A model generated the notes under the pieces. The model ran no database searches. It saw only the letters and a program-made list of their open reading frames with translations, and had not been told where the DNA came from. From positions 62,001 through 126,000 of the forward strand of contig NZ_FOET01000008.1 of assembly GCF_900110735.1 (NCBI RefSeq): 64,000 nt of DNA. Reading direction: 5' to 3'. Origin of the DNA: Streptomyces radiopugnans (GTDB lineage Bacteria > Actinomycetota > Actinomycetes > Streptomycetales > Streptomycetaceae). Shown here piece after piece: positions 44,077 through 54,448 of this stretch. Position 1 is the stretch's first letter. The number at the start of each line of letters is the position of its first letter. A program made the position numbers and the translations under genes.

Positions 44077-45077
44077 CGACCTCGACGGAACCGACCACCG
44101 GGCCCGCGGCCGCGCCGGACCGGACCGCCGGGGGCCCCGGCGCCTCCGGGACCTCCCAGGCCTCCGAGAACTCCGGTGCGGCGTACGCGCTGAGCCATCT
44201 GGACGCGCTGGAGTCTGAGGCGGTGCACATCTTCCGCGAGGTGGCGGGCGAGTTCGAGCGGCCGGTGATCCTCTTCTCCGGCGGCAAGGACTCCATCGTG
44301 ATGCTGCACCTGGCGCTGAAGGCCTTCGCCCCGGCGCCGGTGCCCTTCGCGCTGCTGCACGTGGACACCGGCCACAACTTTCCCGAGGTCCTCGACTACC
44401 GCGACCGGGTGGTGGCCGAGCACCGGCTGCGCCTGCACGTCGCCTCGGTGCAGGAGTTCATCGACCGCGGCGAACTGCGCGAGCGCCCGGACGGCACCCG
44501 CAACCCGCTGCAGACCGTGCCGCTGCTGCACGCCATCGAGACGAACCGCTTCGACGCGGTCTTCGGCGGCGGGCGGCGGGACGAGGAGAAGGCCCGCGCC
44601 AAGGAGCGGGTGTTCTCCCTGCGCGACGAGTTCGGCGGCTGGGACCCGCGCCGCCAGCGCCCCGAGCTGTGGCAGCTCTACAACGGCCGCCACGCGCCGG
44701 GCGAGCACGTGCGCGTCTTCCCGCTGTCCAACTGGACCGAGCTGGACGTGTGGCAGTACATCGCCCGGGAGAAGATCGAGCTGCCCGCCATCTACTACGC
44801 CCACACCCGCGAGGTCTTCAAGCGCAACGGCATGTGGCTGGCGCCGGGCGGGTGGGGCGGCCCGAAGGACGGCGAGACGGTCCAGGAGCGCCAGGTGCGC
44901 TACCGCACCGTCGGCGACATGTCCTGTACCGGGGCGGTGGACTCCGACGCCACCACCATCGAGCAGGTCATAGCGGAGATCGCGGCCTCCCGGCTGACCG
45001 AGCGGGGCGCGACCCGGGCCGACGACAAGCTGTCGGAGGCCGCCATGGAGGACCGCAAGCGCGAAGGGTACTTCTGA
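44073..45077 (+). CDS. cysD: sulfate adenylyltransferase small subunit
   Basis: A 334-residue PP-loop subunit of ATP sulfurylase, which activates sulfate to APS with the GTPase subunit CysN. The PP-loop is VILFSGGKDSIVMLHLA near residue 68. CysD motifs LLHVDTGHNFPEVLDYRD, FDAVFGGGRRDEEKARAKER and VFPLSNWTELDVWQYI are all present, and the C-terminus ends MEDRKREGYF as in the family. The first 40 residues are a Thr/Ala/Pro-rich extension. Start GTG 44073 is coupled to cysC; cysN starts three bases after the stop. Confidence 0.96.
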   Translation: MTTSTEPTTGPAAAPDRTAGGPGASGTSQASENSGAAYALSHLDALESEAVHIFREVAGEFERPVILFSGGKDSIVMLHLALKAFAPAPVPFALLHVDTGHNFPEVLDYRDRVVAEHRLRLHVASVQEFIDRGELRERPDGTRNPLQTVPLLHAIETNRFDAVFGGGRRDEEKARAKERVFSLRDEFGGWDPRRQRPELWQLYNGRHAPGEHVRVFPLSNWTELDVWQYIAREKIELPAIYYAHTREVFKRNGMWLAPGGWGGPKDGETVQERQVRYRTVGDMSCTGAVDSDATTIEQVIAEIAASRLTERGATRADDKLSEAAMEDRKREGYF

Positions 45078-45080
45078 CCG

Positions 45081-46478
45081 ATGACCACCGCTGCCACCAC
45101 TTCCACAGCCGGTGCCGGCACCGGCGCCGCCGACGAGGCCGCCGGCCGGCTGCTGCAGGACACCTCGCTGCTGCGTTTCGCCACCGCCGGGTCGGTGGAC
45201 GACGGCAAGTCCACCCTGGTCGGACGGCTGCTGCACGACTCCAAGTCCGTCCTGGCCGACCAGCTGGAGGCCGTCGAGCACGCCTCCCGCAGCCGCGGCG
45301 CCGCCGGCCCCGACCTGGCGCTGCTGACCGACGGGCTGCGCGCCGAGCGCGAGCAGGGCATCACCATCGACGTGGCCTACCGCTACTTCGCCACGCCGCG
45401 GCGCCGGTTCATCCTGGCCGACACCCCCGGCCATGTGCAGTACACCCGCAACATGGTCACCGGCGCCTCCACCGCCGAGCTGGCCATCATCCTGGTCGAC
45501 GCCCGCAACGGCGTGGTCGAGCAGACCCGCCGCCACGCCGCGGTCGCCGCCCTGCTGCGCGTCCCCCACGTGGTGCTGGCCGTCAACAAGATGGACCTGG
45601 TCGGCTACTCCGAGCCCGTCTTCGCACAGATCGCCGAGCAGTTCACCGCCTACGCCGCCTCGCTCGGCGTGCCGGAGATCACCGCCGTGCCCATCTCGGC
45701 GCTGGTCGGCGACAACGTGGTCACCCCGTCCGAGCACATGGACTGGTACAGCGGCCCCACCGTCCTGGAGCACCTGGAGACCGTCGAGGTCGACCACGAC
45801 CCGGCCGGGGACGTGGCCCGCTTCCCCGTCCAGTACGTCATCCGCCCGCAGACCGCCGAGCACCCCGACTACCGCGGCTACGCCGGCCAGATCGCCTCCG
45901 GCGTGCTGCGCGTGGGCCAGCCGGTGACGGTGCTGCCCTCGGGCCGCACCTCGGTGATCGAGGGCATCGATCTGCTCGGCCAGTCGGTCCGGCAGGCCTG
46001 GGCCCCGCAGTCGGTCACCGTCCGCCTGGCGGACGACCTCGACGTCTCCCGCGGCGACCTGATCGTCCCGGCCGACGACGCCCCGGCCACCGGTCAGGAC
46101 GTCACCGCCACCGTCTGCCACCTGCACGACACCCCGCTGCGGGTGGGGCAGCGGGTGCTGCTCAAGCACACCACCCGCACGGTCAAGGCGATCGTCAAGG
46201 AGATCCCCTCCCGGCTGACCCTGGACGACCTCTCGCCCCACCCCGAGCCGGGCGAACTGGTGGCCAACGACATCGGCCGGGTGCGCATCCGCACCGCCGA
46301 ACCGCTGCCGCTGGACCCCTACGCCCTCTCCCGCCGCACCGGCTCGTTCCTGCTGATCGACCCGGCCGACGGCTCCACCCTCACCGCCGGCATGTCCGGC
46401 GACGCCTTCACCGGGGCCGCCGGGGCGGTACGGGCCGCCGCGGGCGACACCGCACAGGAGGACGGATGGGACTTCTGA
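45081..46478 (+). CDS. cysN: sulfate adenylyltransferase subunit 1 (GTPase)
   Basis: A 465-residue translation-factor-like GTPase that drives sulfate activation by CysD. GTPase motifs are GSVDDGKSTLVGRLL (G1), EREQGITIDVAYRYF (switch I), LADTPGHVQYTRNM (G3) and AVNKMDLVGY (G4). Two beta-barrel domains follow (PVQYVIRPQ, RGDLIVPADDAPATGQ). Length is that of a CysN without a fused CysC kinase, matching the separate cysC in this operon. ATG 45081 follows the cysD stop by three bases. Confidence 0.96.
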   Translation: MTTAATTSTAGAGTGAADEAAGRLLQDTSLLRFATAGSVDDGKSTLVGRLLHDSKSVLADQLEAVEHASRSRGAAGPDLALLTDGLRAEREQGITIDVAYRYFATPRRRFILADTPGHVQYTRNMVTGASTAELAIILVDARNGVVEQTRRHAAVAALLRVPHVVLAVNKMDLVGYSEPVFAQIAEQFTAYAASLGVPEITAVPISALVGDNVVTPSEHMDWYSGPTVLEHLETVEVDHDPAGDVARFPVQYVIRPQTAEHPDYRGYAGQIASGVLRVGQPVTVLPSGRTSVIEGIDLLGQSVRQAWAPQSVTVRLADDLDVSRGDLIVPADDAPATGQDVTATVCHLHDTPLRVGQRVLLKHTTRTVKAIVKEIPSRLTLDDLSPHPEPGELVANDIGRVRIRTAEPLPLDPYALSRRTGSFLLIDPADGSTLTAGMSGDAFTGAAGAVRAAAGDTAQEDGWDF

Positions 46479-46761
46479 GCGCGGCGGGCGCCGCCGTGCA
46501 CGACGCCTTCTCCACCTTCGACCACACCGGCGGCCGGATCGGCAGCGGTGTCCGGGGCAGCGGGCAGGGCGGACTGGCGGGATGCCGCCGGTGACGCCCG
46601 ACGCCCGGCCGCGCCACCCGCAGGTCCGGCACCTCCAGCACGACCCGCGCCTCCGGGACGCCCCATATGTCCCCCAAGCGCGGCACGTCCCCGCCGCACA
46701 CGCCGGCTCTCCCCCGCCGTAGCCGCCCGAACAGGGTGGCGAACCACGAGAGGACCCCGCT
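46479..46761. other. 283-base gap where the ABC transporter binding-protein gene is expected
   Basis: No convincing gene was found here on either strand. In related Streptomyces operons, as I recall, a sulfonate-binding lipoprotein gene lies between cysN and the ABC ATPase, and it is absent. The minus strand has a high-GC3 open stretch over roughly 46610-46740, but it lacks a start, known motif or signal peptide. A ribosome site (CGAGAGGA) for the ATPase gene lies at its right end. Confidence 0.5.
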
Positions 46762-47580
46762 GTGTCCACCGAACTCGCCACCCCCGCCCCGGCGCCGTCC
46801 GTCACCGGTGCCGGGGCCGGGCAGGCCCGCCCGTACGCGGTGCGGCTCGACCGCGTCTCGAAGTCCTTCGGCTCCTCCCCCCGTGCCCGCCAGCAGGTGC
46901 TGGACGGCATCGGCCTGACGGTGGCGCCCGGGGAGTTCGTCTGCCTGCTGGGCGCCTCCGGCTGCGGCAAGTCCACGCTCCTCAACCTGGTGGCCGGACT
47001 GGACCACCCGACCTCCGGCGAGGTGCGGGTGCCGCACGGCCGGCCCGCGCTGATGTTCCAGGACCACGCGCTCTTCCCCTGGCTGAGCGCCGGCCGCAAC
47101 GTGGAGCTGGCCCTGAAGCTGGCCGGGGTCCCCCGGGCCGAGCGGCGCGGCCGGGCCGAGGAGCTGCTGCGGCTGGTGCGGCTGCCGGACGCGTACGGCA
47201 AGCGGGTCCACCAGCTCTCCGGCGGGATGCGGCAGCGCGTGGCGCTGGCCCGCTCGCTGGCCCAGGGCAGCCGGGTGCTGCTGATGGACGAGCCCTTCGC
47301 CGCGCTGGACGCCATCACCCGCGACCTGCTCCACGAGGAGCTGACCCGGGTGTGGCGCGAGCGGGAGCTGACGGTGCTGTTCGTCACCCACAACGTGCGC
47401 GAGGCGGTACGGCTCGGCCAGCGGGTCGTGCTGCTGTCCTCGCGCCCGGGGCGCGTGGCGCGCGAGTGGGACGTGGACCTCCCCTACCCCCGCCGTATCG
47501 AGGACTCCGGAGTCACCTCCCTCGCCCGGGAGATCACCGGCCATCTGCACGAGGAGATCGTCCGACATGCCCGCCACTGA
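46762..47580 (+). CDS. SsuB/TauB-type ABC transporter ATP-binding protein
   Basis: A 272-residue ABC ATPase of the nitrate/sulfonate/taurine group. It shows Walker A LLGASGCGKSTLLNLVAGL, the group-specific Q-loop MFQDHALFPWLS, signature HQLSGGMRQRVALARSLA, Walker B VLLMDEPFAALD and switch VTHNVREAVRL. Position in the cys operon points to uptake of sulfate esters or sulfonates as sulfur source. GTG 46762 gives MSTELATPAP; the first 30 residues are a flexible leader. The gene end overlaps the permease start by 14 bases. Confidence 0.92.
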   Translation: MSTELATPAPAPSVTGAGAGQARPYAVRLDRVSKSFGSSPRARQQVLDGIGLTVAPGEFVCLLGASGCGKSTLLNLVAGLDHPTSGEVRVPHGRPALMFQDHALFPWLSAGRNVELALKLAGVPRAERRGRAEELLRLVRLPDAYGKRVHQLSGGMRQRVALARSLAQGSRVLLMDEPFAALDAITRDLLHEELTRVWRERELTVLFVTHNVREAVRLGQRVVLLSSRPGRVAREWDVDLPYPRRIEDSGVTSLAREITGHLHEEIVRHARH

Positions 47581-48541
47581 CACCGAGGACTCCCGGCGGG
47601 GTCCCCGGCACGAGCCCTCCGGGTTCCCCGAGCCCCCCGGGCAGGACATCGGCCGGACCGCGGGCCGGACCGCGGGCGGCGCGGGCGGTCCCGACGACTC
47701 CGACGAGATGGCGTCCGGCCTGGACGCCCTGGAGTCCCCCGTGTCCGCGACCGCCGCCACCTCGCGGCGGCTGCTGGCCAAGGCCGCGCCGCCGCTGGCG
47801 GCCGTCGCCCTGGTGCTGGCCCTGTGGCAGACGGCGTACGCGCTGAACTGGTCGGCGACGCTGCCCTCCCCCGCCGCCGTGTGGGGCGAGCTGGCCGGCG
47901 CCTGGTCGGACGGCACCCTGCTGCCCGCCCTCGGCCACAGCCTGCTGCGCTGCCTGGTCGGCTTCGCCGCCTCCGCGGCCATCGGCGTCCCCCTGGGGCT
48001 GCTGCTCACCCGGATGGCGCCGCTGCGCACGGTCCTGGGTCCCATCCTGTCCGCCGTGCAGTCGCTGCCGGCCGCCGCACTGGTGCCGGTGGCGGTGATC
48101 GCGCTGGGCAACTCCGAGAGCGCGGTGTACGCCGTGGTGCTGCTCGGCGCGGTGCCCTCCATCGCCGTCGGGGTCACCACCGCCGTCGACCAGATACCGC
48201 CGCTGCTGCTGCGGGCCGGCCGGTCGATGGGCGCCGGCGGGCTGCGCGGCGCCGTCCACATTCTCGTCCCCGCCGCGCTGCCCGGCTTCGTGGCGGCGCT
48301 GCGGCAGGGCTGGACCTTCGGCTGGCGCGCCCTGATGACGGCCGAGCTGATCACCGCCACCCCGCTGCCCGGCATCGGCCGGATGCTGGACGCGGGCCGG
48401 CAGGGCGGTGAGCTGAGCCTGGTGCTGGCCTCGGTGGTGCTGATCCTGGCGGTCGGCGTGCTGGTGGAGTCGGCGCTGTTCTCGCCGGTGGAGCGCCGCG
48501 TGCTGCGCAGCCGCGGCCTGGCGTCGGCGGCCGGGCGGTGA
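47567..48541 (+). CDS. SsuC/TauC-type ABC transporter permease
   Basis: A 324-residue permease with six spans after an unusually long (about 65-residue) polar N-terminus. The permease core runs from AAVALVLALWQTAYALNW, through LGHSLLRCLVGFAASAAIGVPLGLLL, to the ATPase-contact loop AGRSMGAGGLRGAVHILVPAALPGFVAALRQGWTFGWRALM (EAA-type loop, parts quoted). The family imports sulfonates, taurine or nitrate; here sulfur compounds are implied. ATG 47567 lies inside the ATPase gene, and its stop overlaps the next GTG. No cognate binding protein is encoded in the operon. Confidence 0.92.
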   Translation: MPATDTEDSRRGPRHEPSGFPEPPGQDIGRTAGRTAGGAGGPDDSDEMASGLDALESPVSATAATSRRLLAKAAPPLAAVALVLALWQTAYALNWSATLPSPAAVWGELAGAWSDGTLLPALGHSLLRCLVGFAASAAIGVPLGLLLTRMAPLRTVLGPILSAVQSLPAAALVPVAVIALGNSESAVYAVVLLGAVPSIAVGVTTAVDQIPPLLLRAGRSMGAGGLRGAVHILVPAALPGFVAALRQGWTFGWRALMTAELITATPLPGIGRMLDAGRQGGELSLVLASVVLILAVGVLVESALFSPVERRVLRSRGLASAAGR

Positions 48542-49344
48542 GCCGGCCCGTGCGCGCCCTCCACGTCCCGGCCCCCTGCGACCGTCCCGCCCTGCTGGTC
48601 GTCGCACACGGCAGCCGCGACCCGCGCCACGCGGCGACCGTGGCCGCGCTGTGCGCGCGGCTGCGCGGGCTGCGCCCGGAGCTGCGGGTCGAGGTGGGCC
48701 ATCTGGACTTCAACGCCCCCTCGGTGCCGCAGGTGCTCGCCCGTCTCCACGCCGACGGCGTACGGCGTGTGGTGGCCCTGCCGCTGCTGCTCACCCGCGC
48801 CTTCCACGCCAAGGCCGACATCCCCGCGGTGCTGGGCGAGGCGGTGTCGCGGCTGCCGCGGCTGGCGGTGCACCAGGCCGACGTCCTGGGCCCGGACCGG
48901 CTGCTGACGGCCGCCCTGGAGCGGCGGCTGCGCGAGGCCGGGCTGCGGCCCGGCGACGAACGCTCGACCGGGGTCGTCCTGGCCTCGGCGGGCTCCTCCG
49001 ACCCGGAGGCGATCGCGGTGATCGCAGATATCGCGCGGGAGTGGCGGCACATCTCCGGTTGGTGTGCCGTGCGGCCCGCGTTCGCCTCCGCATCCCTTCC
49101 CCGCACCGCCGACGCGGTGCGGGAGCTGCGCGCGCGGGGGGCGCGGCGGGTGGCCGTCGCCCCGTACGTCGTCGCGCCCGGCTTCCTCCCGGACCGCATC
49201 GCCGCCGGCGCCCGCGAGGCGGGTGCGGACCTGCTGGCGCCGGTGCTGGGCGACGCCCCGGAGCTGGCCCGCCTGATGGCGCGGCGCTACGACGAGGCAC
49301 TGGTCCGGTGGGCCGGGCGCGCGAGCGTGCCCGTCGGCGCGTGA
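48538..49344 (+). CDS. sirohydrochlorin chelatase (CbiX/SirB family)
   Basis: A 268-residue two-domain chelatase that inserts Fe2+ (or Co2+) into sirohydrochlorin, finishing siroheme, the cofactor of CysI. The first domain has the metal-binding His in VVAHGSRDPRHAATV and a second in LLLTRAFHAKADIPAVL; the second domain (VVLASAGSSDPEAIAVI, VAVAPYVVAPGFLPDRI) mirrors the fold with weaker motifs. GTG 48538 overlaps the permease stop by GTGA. Its position as last gene of the sulfite-reduction operon supports iron insertion for siroheme. Confidence 0.92.
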   Translation: MSRPVRALHVPAPCDRPALLVVAHGSRDPRHAATVAALCARLRGLRPELRVEVGHLDFNAPSVPQVLARLHADGVRRVVALPLLLTRAFHAKADIPAVLGEAVSRLPRLAVHQADVLGPDRLLTAALERRLREAGLRPGDERSTGVVLASAGSSDPEAIAVIADIAREWRHISGWCAVRPAFASASLPRTADAVRELRARGARRVAVAPYVVAPGFLPDRIAAGAREAGADLLAPVLGDAPELARLMARRYDEALVRWAGRASVPVGA

Positions 49345-49366
49345 GCGCGGCCGGGATCCCGCGGCC

Positions 49367-50032
49367 TCACAGCCGCGGGCGCACCCCCGGCTCCTCGCCG
49401 GCCGGCTCCTTGCGCAGCACCGGCAGCACCGCACGTCCCAGGGAGTTCTCCAGCAGGAAGGCGAGCGCGGCGTAGCAGGCCAGCGCCGCCAGGACGAGAC
49501 CGGTGACCCCGGCTGCGCTCTCCCATGCGGAGGACGCGGTCAGCTCGGCGATCCCGGTGACGGCGAAGCGGACCGCCGAGAGCGTGACCACCGCCGCCGC
49601 CAGGAGTTTCCCGGTGTCCGCCGCGGCCGCCACCAGCAGGGCGACGGCGGAGGCCAGCAGCGCCAGGCCCAGCGCGTCGCTGTGCGAGCCGGGGGGTGTC
49701 AGGGCGGTGGCGCCCGCGGCGGCGGCCCAGGTGCCCGCCAGCAGCCCCATCGCCGTCCCCGCGCCGGGGTCCCGGCACAGGAAGCCGAGCACCGACGCCA
49801 GCAGTTGCAGCGGCACCGTCAGCAGCAGGACGGCCAGGGCCACCAGGCGCCCCTCGTACGGCTGGAGCCAGCCGAGCTGGAGCCCGGCGAAGAGGAAGGT
49901 GGCGAAGCCCAGGGCGAGGAAGCCCAGGGGCAGCGGGGTGGCGGTGGGCCGCAGGAAGACCCGGGTGCTCCGCTCCTTCCCCGTCAGCCCCGCTCCCGTC
50001 CGCCCGGCCCCGGTCTCCTCCGTGTCCTCCAC
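49367..50032 (-). CDS. GPR1/FUN34/YaaH-type (acetate/succinate) membrane transporter
   Basis: A 221-residue membrane protein with about six spans. The start of the first span, FLRPTATPLPLGFLALGFATFLFAGLQLGW (opening FLRPTATPLPLGFLALG), corresponds to the NPAPLGL motif of this family, of which SatP/YaaH imports acetate and succinate. The motif is altered (TPLPLG), so substrate is uncertain. GTG 50032 is chosen because GGAGGT lies eight bases before it and it gives a typical short cytoplasmic leader. It converges on the chelatase gene. Confidence 0.8.
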   Translation of the reverse strand: MEDTEETGAGRTGAGLTGKERSTRVFLRPTATPLPLGFLALGFATFLFAGLQLGWLQPYEGRLVALAVLLLTVPLQLLASVLGFLCRDPGAGTAMGLLAGTWAAAAGATALTPPGSHSDALGLALLASAVALLVAAAADTGKLLAAAVVTLSAVRFAVTGIAELTASSAWESAAGVTGLVLAALACYAALAFLLENSLGRAVLPVLRKEPAGEEPGVRPRL

Positions 50033-50146
50033 GGTCGTACCTCCGGTCGGTGTACTCCGCGACCGGGGGCGGGTGCCCGGACCGGCGCCGTTCACACCGC
50101 CCGCACGGGTGCACCGGGAGGCATCGGGAGGCACCGGCCGAAGGTG

Positions 50147-50695
50147 TCAGGGCACCATCTCCACAAGCCTGGTGACCGTGCGCCAGTTGCGGCCGGTGAC
50201 GGTCGTGCCCCGGCAGGCCGTCTCCAGCGCGCCGGGCAGCCTGCTGCGCCCCATGCCGTCCGGAAACCAGCAGTACAGCTCGCGCTCCCCCACCCGGAAC
50301 TCGTCGGGCGCGTACGCCGCCGCGTCCACCGCCGCCAGGCGCCCGCGGTCCGGTTCGCGGCCGAGGAAGAGGACCAGCAGCCTGGCCGGGTCGGTGCCGG
50401 CGGCCGGGTACGGGCAGGCGCCGACCACCGCGCGCAGTTCGCCGGCGGTGCGGACCAGGCAGGGGACGGTGAAGCCGAAGCGGCCGGCGATCGCCGCCTC
50501 CAGCTCGGCCGCCAGCTCGCCGGTGTCCCGGCGGCCGGCGGTGAAGACGGCGTTCCCGCTGTTGACGTAGGTGCGCACGTCCTCCCAGCCGAGCCCCGCC
50601 ATCACCTCGCGCAGCTCGGCCATGGGCACCTTCTTGTTCCCGCCGACGTTGATCCCGCGCAGCAGCGCCGCGTACCTCTCCGGCCGTCCCGTCAT
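50147..50695 (-). CDS. DUF1697 protein
   Basis: A 182-residue cytoplasmic protein matching DUF1697: it starts RYAALLRGINVGGNKKVPMAEL, continues LGWEDVRTYVNSGNAVF and ends with the conserved LPGALETACRGTTVTGRNWRTV. The fold is a ferredoxin-like pair; the function is unknown. ATG 50695 gives the usual short start MTGRPERYAALL. It stands alone between the GPR1-type and HEPN genes. Confidence 0.92.
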   Translation of the reverse strand: MTGRPERYAALLRGINVGGNKKVPMAELREVMAGLGWEDVRTYVNSGNAVFTAGRRDTGELAAELEAAIAGRFGFTVPCLVRTAGELRAVVGACPYPAAGTDPARLLVLFLGREPDRGRLAAVDAAAYAPDEFRVGERELYCWFPDGMGRSRLPGALETACRGTTVTGRNWRTVTRLVEMVP

Positions 50696-50736
50696 GCCCG
50701 GCAGCCTAGCGGCGGGGTGTGACAGCACCTGCCGGG

Positions 50737-52005
50737 TCAGGACACCGGCCGGGAGTCGGCCCACACCGACTCCATCTCCTCGCGGTAGAGGTGGAACAGC
50801 CCGCCCTCGGCGCCCTCCCCCGGCGGGCCTCCCTGGACGGTCCCGTCCTGGACGATGTCCCGGCCGCCGCCGCGCAGCACGAAGACCGGGGCCTCCATCC
50901 CCCGGATGCGGCGCAGGTAGGACTGGACCACCGCTATGCCGTCCGGCCCGTCGCCGTCCACGAGGTAGGCGGTGAAGCGCGGGGTCTCGTCGAAGACGTG
51001 GATCTGGAAGGCGCCGACGTCCCGCAGCCGGGAGCGCACCCGCCGCATGTGGAGGATGTTCATCTCCACCGAACGGCTCAGCTCGCCCTTCTTCAGCCCC
51101 AGCTCCCGCTCCCGGCGGCGCACCGCGCTGCTGGCCGGGTTGAGGAAGAGCAGCCGCACCCGGCAGCCGGACTCGGCCAGCCGCACCAGGCGGCGCCCGG
51201 AGTAGTTCTGGACCAGCAGGTTCAGGCCTATGCCGATGGCGTCCAGCCGGCGCGCTCCGCCGAACAGGTCCTCGGCCGGGAGCTGGCGCTGCAGGCGCAC
51301 CCGGTCCGGGTGGACGCCGACGACGTCGGCGAAGCGGTCGCCGACCAGCTCCTCCACCGCGTCCACCGGCAGCCGGTGGGCGGAGGGGATGTCGCGGCCG
51401 GCGCCCAGCAGGTCCAGCAGCCTGGCCGAGATCCGCTCGGCCTGGGCGAGGACGGCCGGGGACAGCGCGCGGTTGCGGGCCACCGCGCTGCGGGCGACCT
51501 CCAGCTCGTCCAGGGCCAGCTCCAGCTCGCGCCGCCCGTCGAAGTAGGGCTCGAAGCAGGGCCAGTGCTGCACCACCAGCTCGCGCAGCTGCGGCAGGGT
51601 GAGGAAGGACAGCAGGGTGTCGTCGGCCGGATCGAGCAGATAGCCCTTGCGGCGGCTGACCTCGCGTACGGCCGCGGCCCGCTGGACCCACTCCTGCCCG
51701 GTCGGGCCGGCCGCCGCCACGACCCACTCCTCGCCGTGCACCGGCTCGTAGATCGGCCGCAGCACCGCCGCGACCACGGCGCGCAGCCGCTGCTCGACGA
51801 GGTTGAGCCAGATGTAGGCCCGTCCCGCCCGCTGGGCGCGCAGCCGCACCTCGGCCCACTCCTCCGCGCCCCAGGCCAGATCGGCGCCGATCTCCATCGG
51901 CCGGGCCAGGGAGACCGTGCCGGGCGGCACCGCTCCGGGCGCCCCGGCGGCACCGCTCTCGCCGCCCCCGTCCCCCGAGGGGAGCTCAAGCCCTCCCGAG
52001 CCCAC
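50737..52005 (-). CDS. SAV2148-family HEPN-domain protein
   Basis: A protein of about 422 residues that I recognise as the SAV2148 family of Streptomyces, described as containing a HEPN domain. The N-terminal half is helical (AGRAYIWLNLVEQRLRAVVAAVLRPIYEPVHG, FLTLPQLRELVVQHWPCFEPYF; parts quoted). The C-terminal half, from about residue 245, has alternating strands and helices (GIGLNLLVQNYSGRRLVRL, VRLLFLNPASSAVRRRE, FQIHVFDETPRFTAYLVDGD) that recall phospholipase-D-like sensor folds. I chose GTG 52005 (VGSGGLELPSGD), as in relatives; the frame is open 28 codons further. It is divergent from glgX. Biological role unknown. Confidence 0.85.
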   Translation of the reverse strand: MGSGGLELPSGDGGGESGAAGAPGAVPPGTVSLARPMEIGADLAWGAEEWAEVRLRAQRAGRAYIWLNLVEQRLRAVVAAVLRPIYEPVHGEEWVVAAAGPTGQEWVQRAAAVREVSRRKGYLLDPADDTLLSFLTLPQLRELVVQHWPCFEPYFDGRRELELALDELEVARSAVARNRALSPAVLAQAERISARLLDLLGAGRDIPSAHRLPVDAVEELVGDRFADVVGVHPDRVRLQRQLPAEDLFGGARRLDAIGIGLNLLVQNYSGRRLVRLAESGCRVRLLFLNPASSAVRRRERELGLKKGELSRSVEMNILHMRRVRSRLRDVGAFQIHVFDETPRFTAYLVDGDGPDGIAVVQSYLRRIRGMEAPVFVLRGGGRDIVQDGTVQGGPPGEGAEGGLFHLYREEMESVWADSRPVS

Positions 52006-52121
52006 CTGTGCACCGCCTTCCGGACCTGCTGTTCGATCAAGGAGCCTACTGCCCTCCCGGGAGGGGATGCAGCAGTATCCCGCCACCAAGTTCCTTTGCC
52101 CGTACGCTCATCCGGGGGAAG

Positions 52122-52199
52122 ATGGATGCTGTGCCCAGCCGGTGGCCGCCTCCCGCACCAGTACTGCGCAAGGATGCAGCGAAAACGGGTAACGGGTAG
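52122..52199 (+). CDS. possible 25-residue peptide upstream of glgX
   Basis: ATG 52122, preceded by GGGGGAAG, opens a 25-codon frame starting MDAVPSRWPP and ending DAAKTGNG at TAG 52199, 23 bases before the glgX ATG. It could be a leader peptide or chance; there is no codon pattern suggesting attenuation. Confidence 0.25.
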   Translation: MDAVPSRWPPPAPVLRKDAAKTGNG

Positions 52200-52222
52200 A
52201 GACCGCGACAGGAAGAGTCGAC

Positions 52223-54337
<2,115 letters not shown>

Positions 54338-54448
54338 ACCGCCTGACCGCCTGACCCGCCCGGTACGCCCGCGGCCGGCCCGGCACGCGTCCCCTGGGCG
54401 GGGGCGTCGCCCGACAGGCGGCGGGTTCGGCGGGCACCCGGAGGGAAC

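Noticed and set aside
46610-46740. Minus-strand open stretch with high GC3 in the cysN-ATPase gap, considered as a gene remnant
   Set aside because: No start codon, ribosome site, signal peptide or recognisable motif; the plus strand has equally high GC3 here, so it is not evidence of coding.
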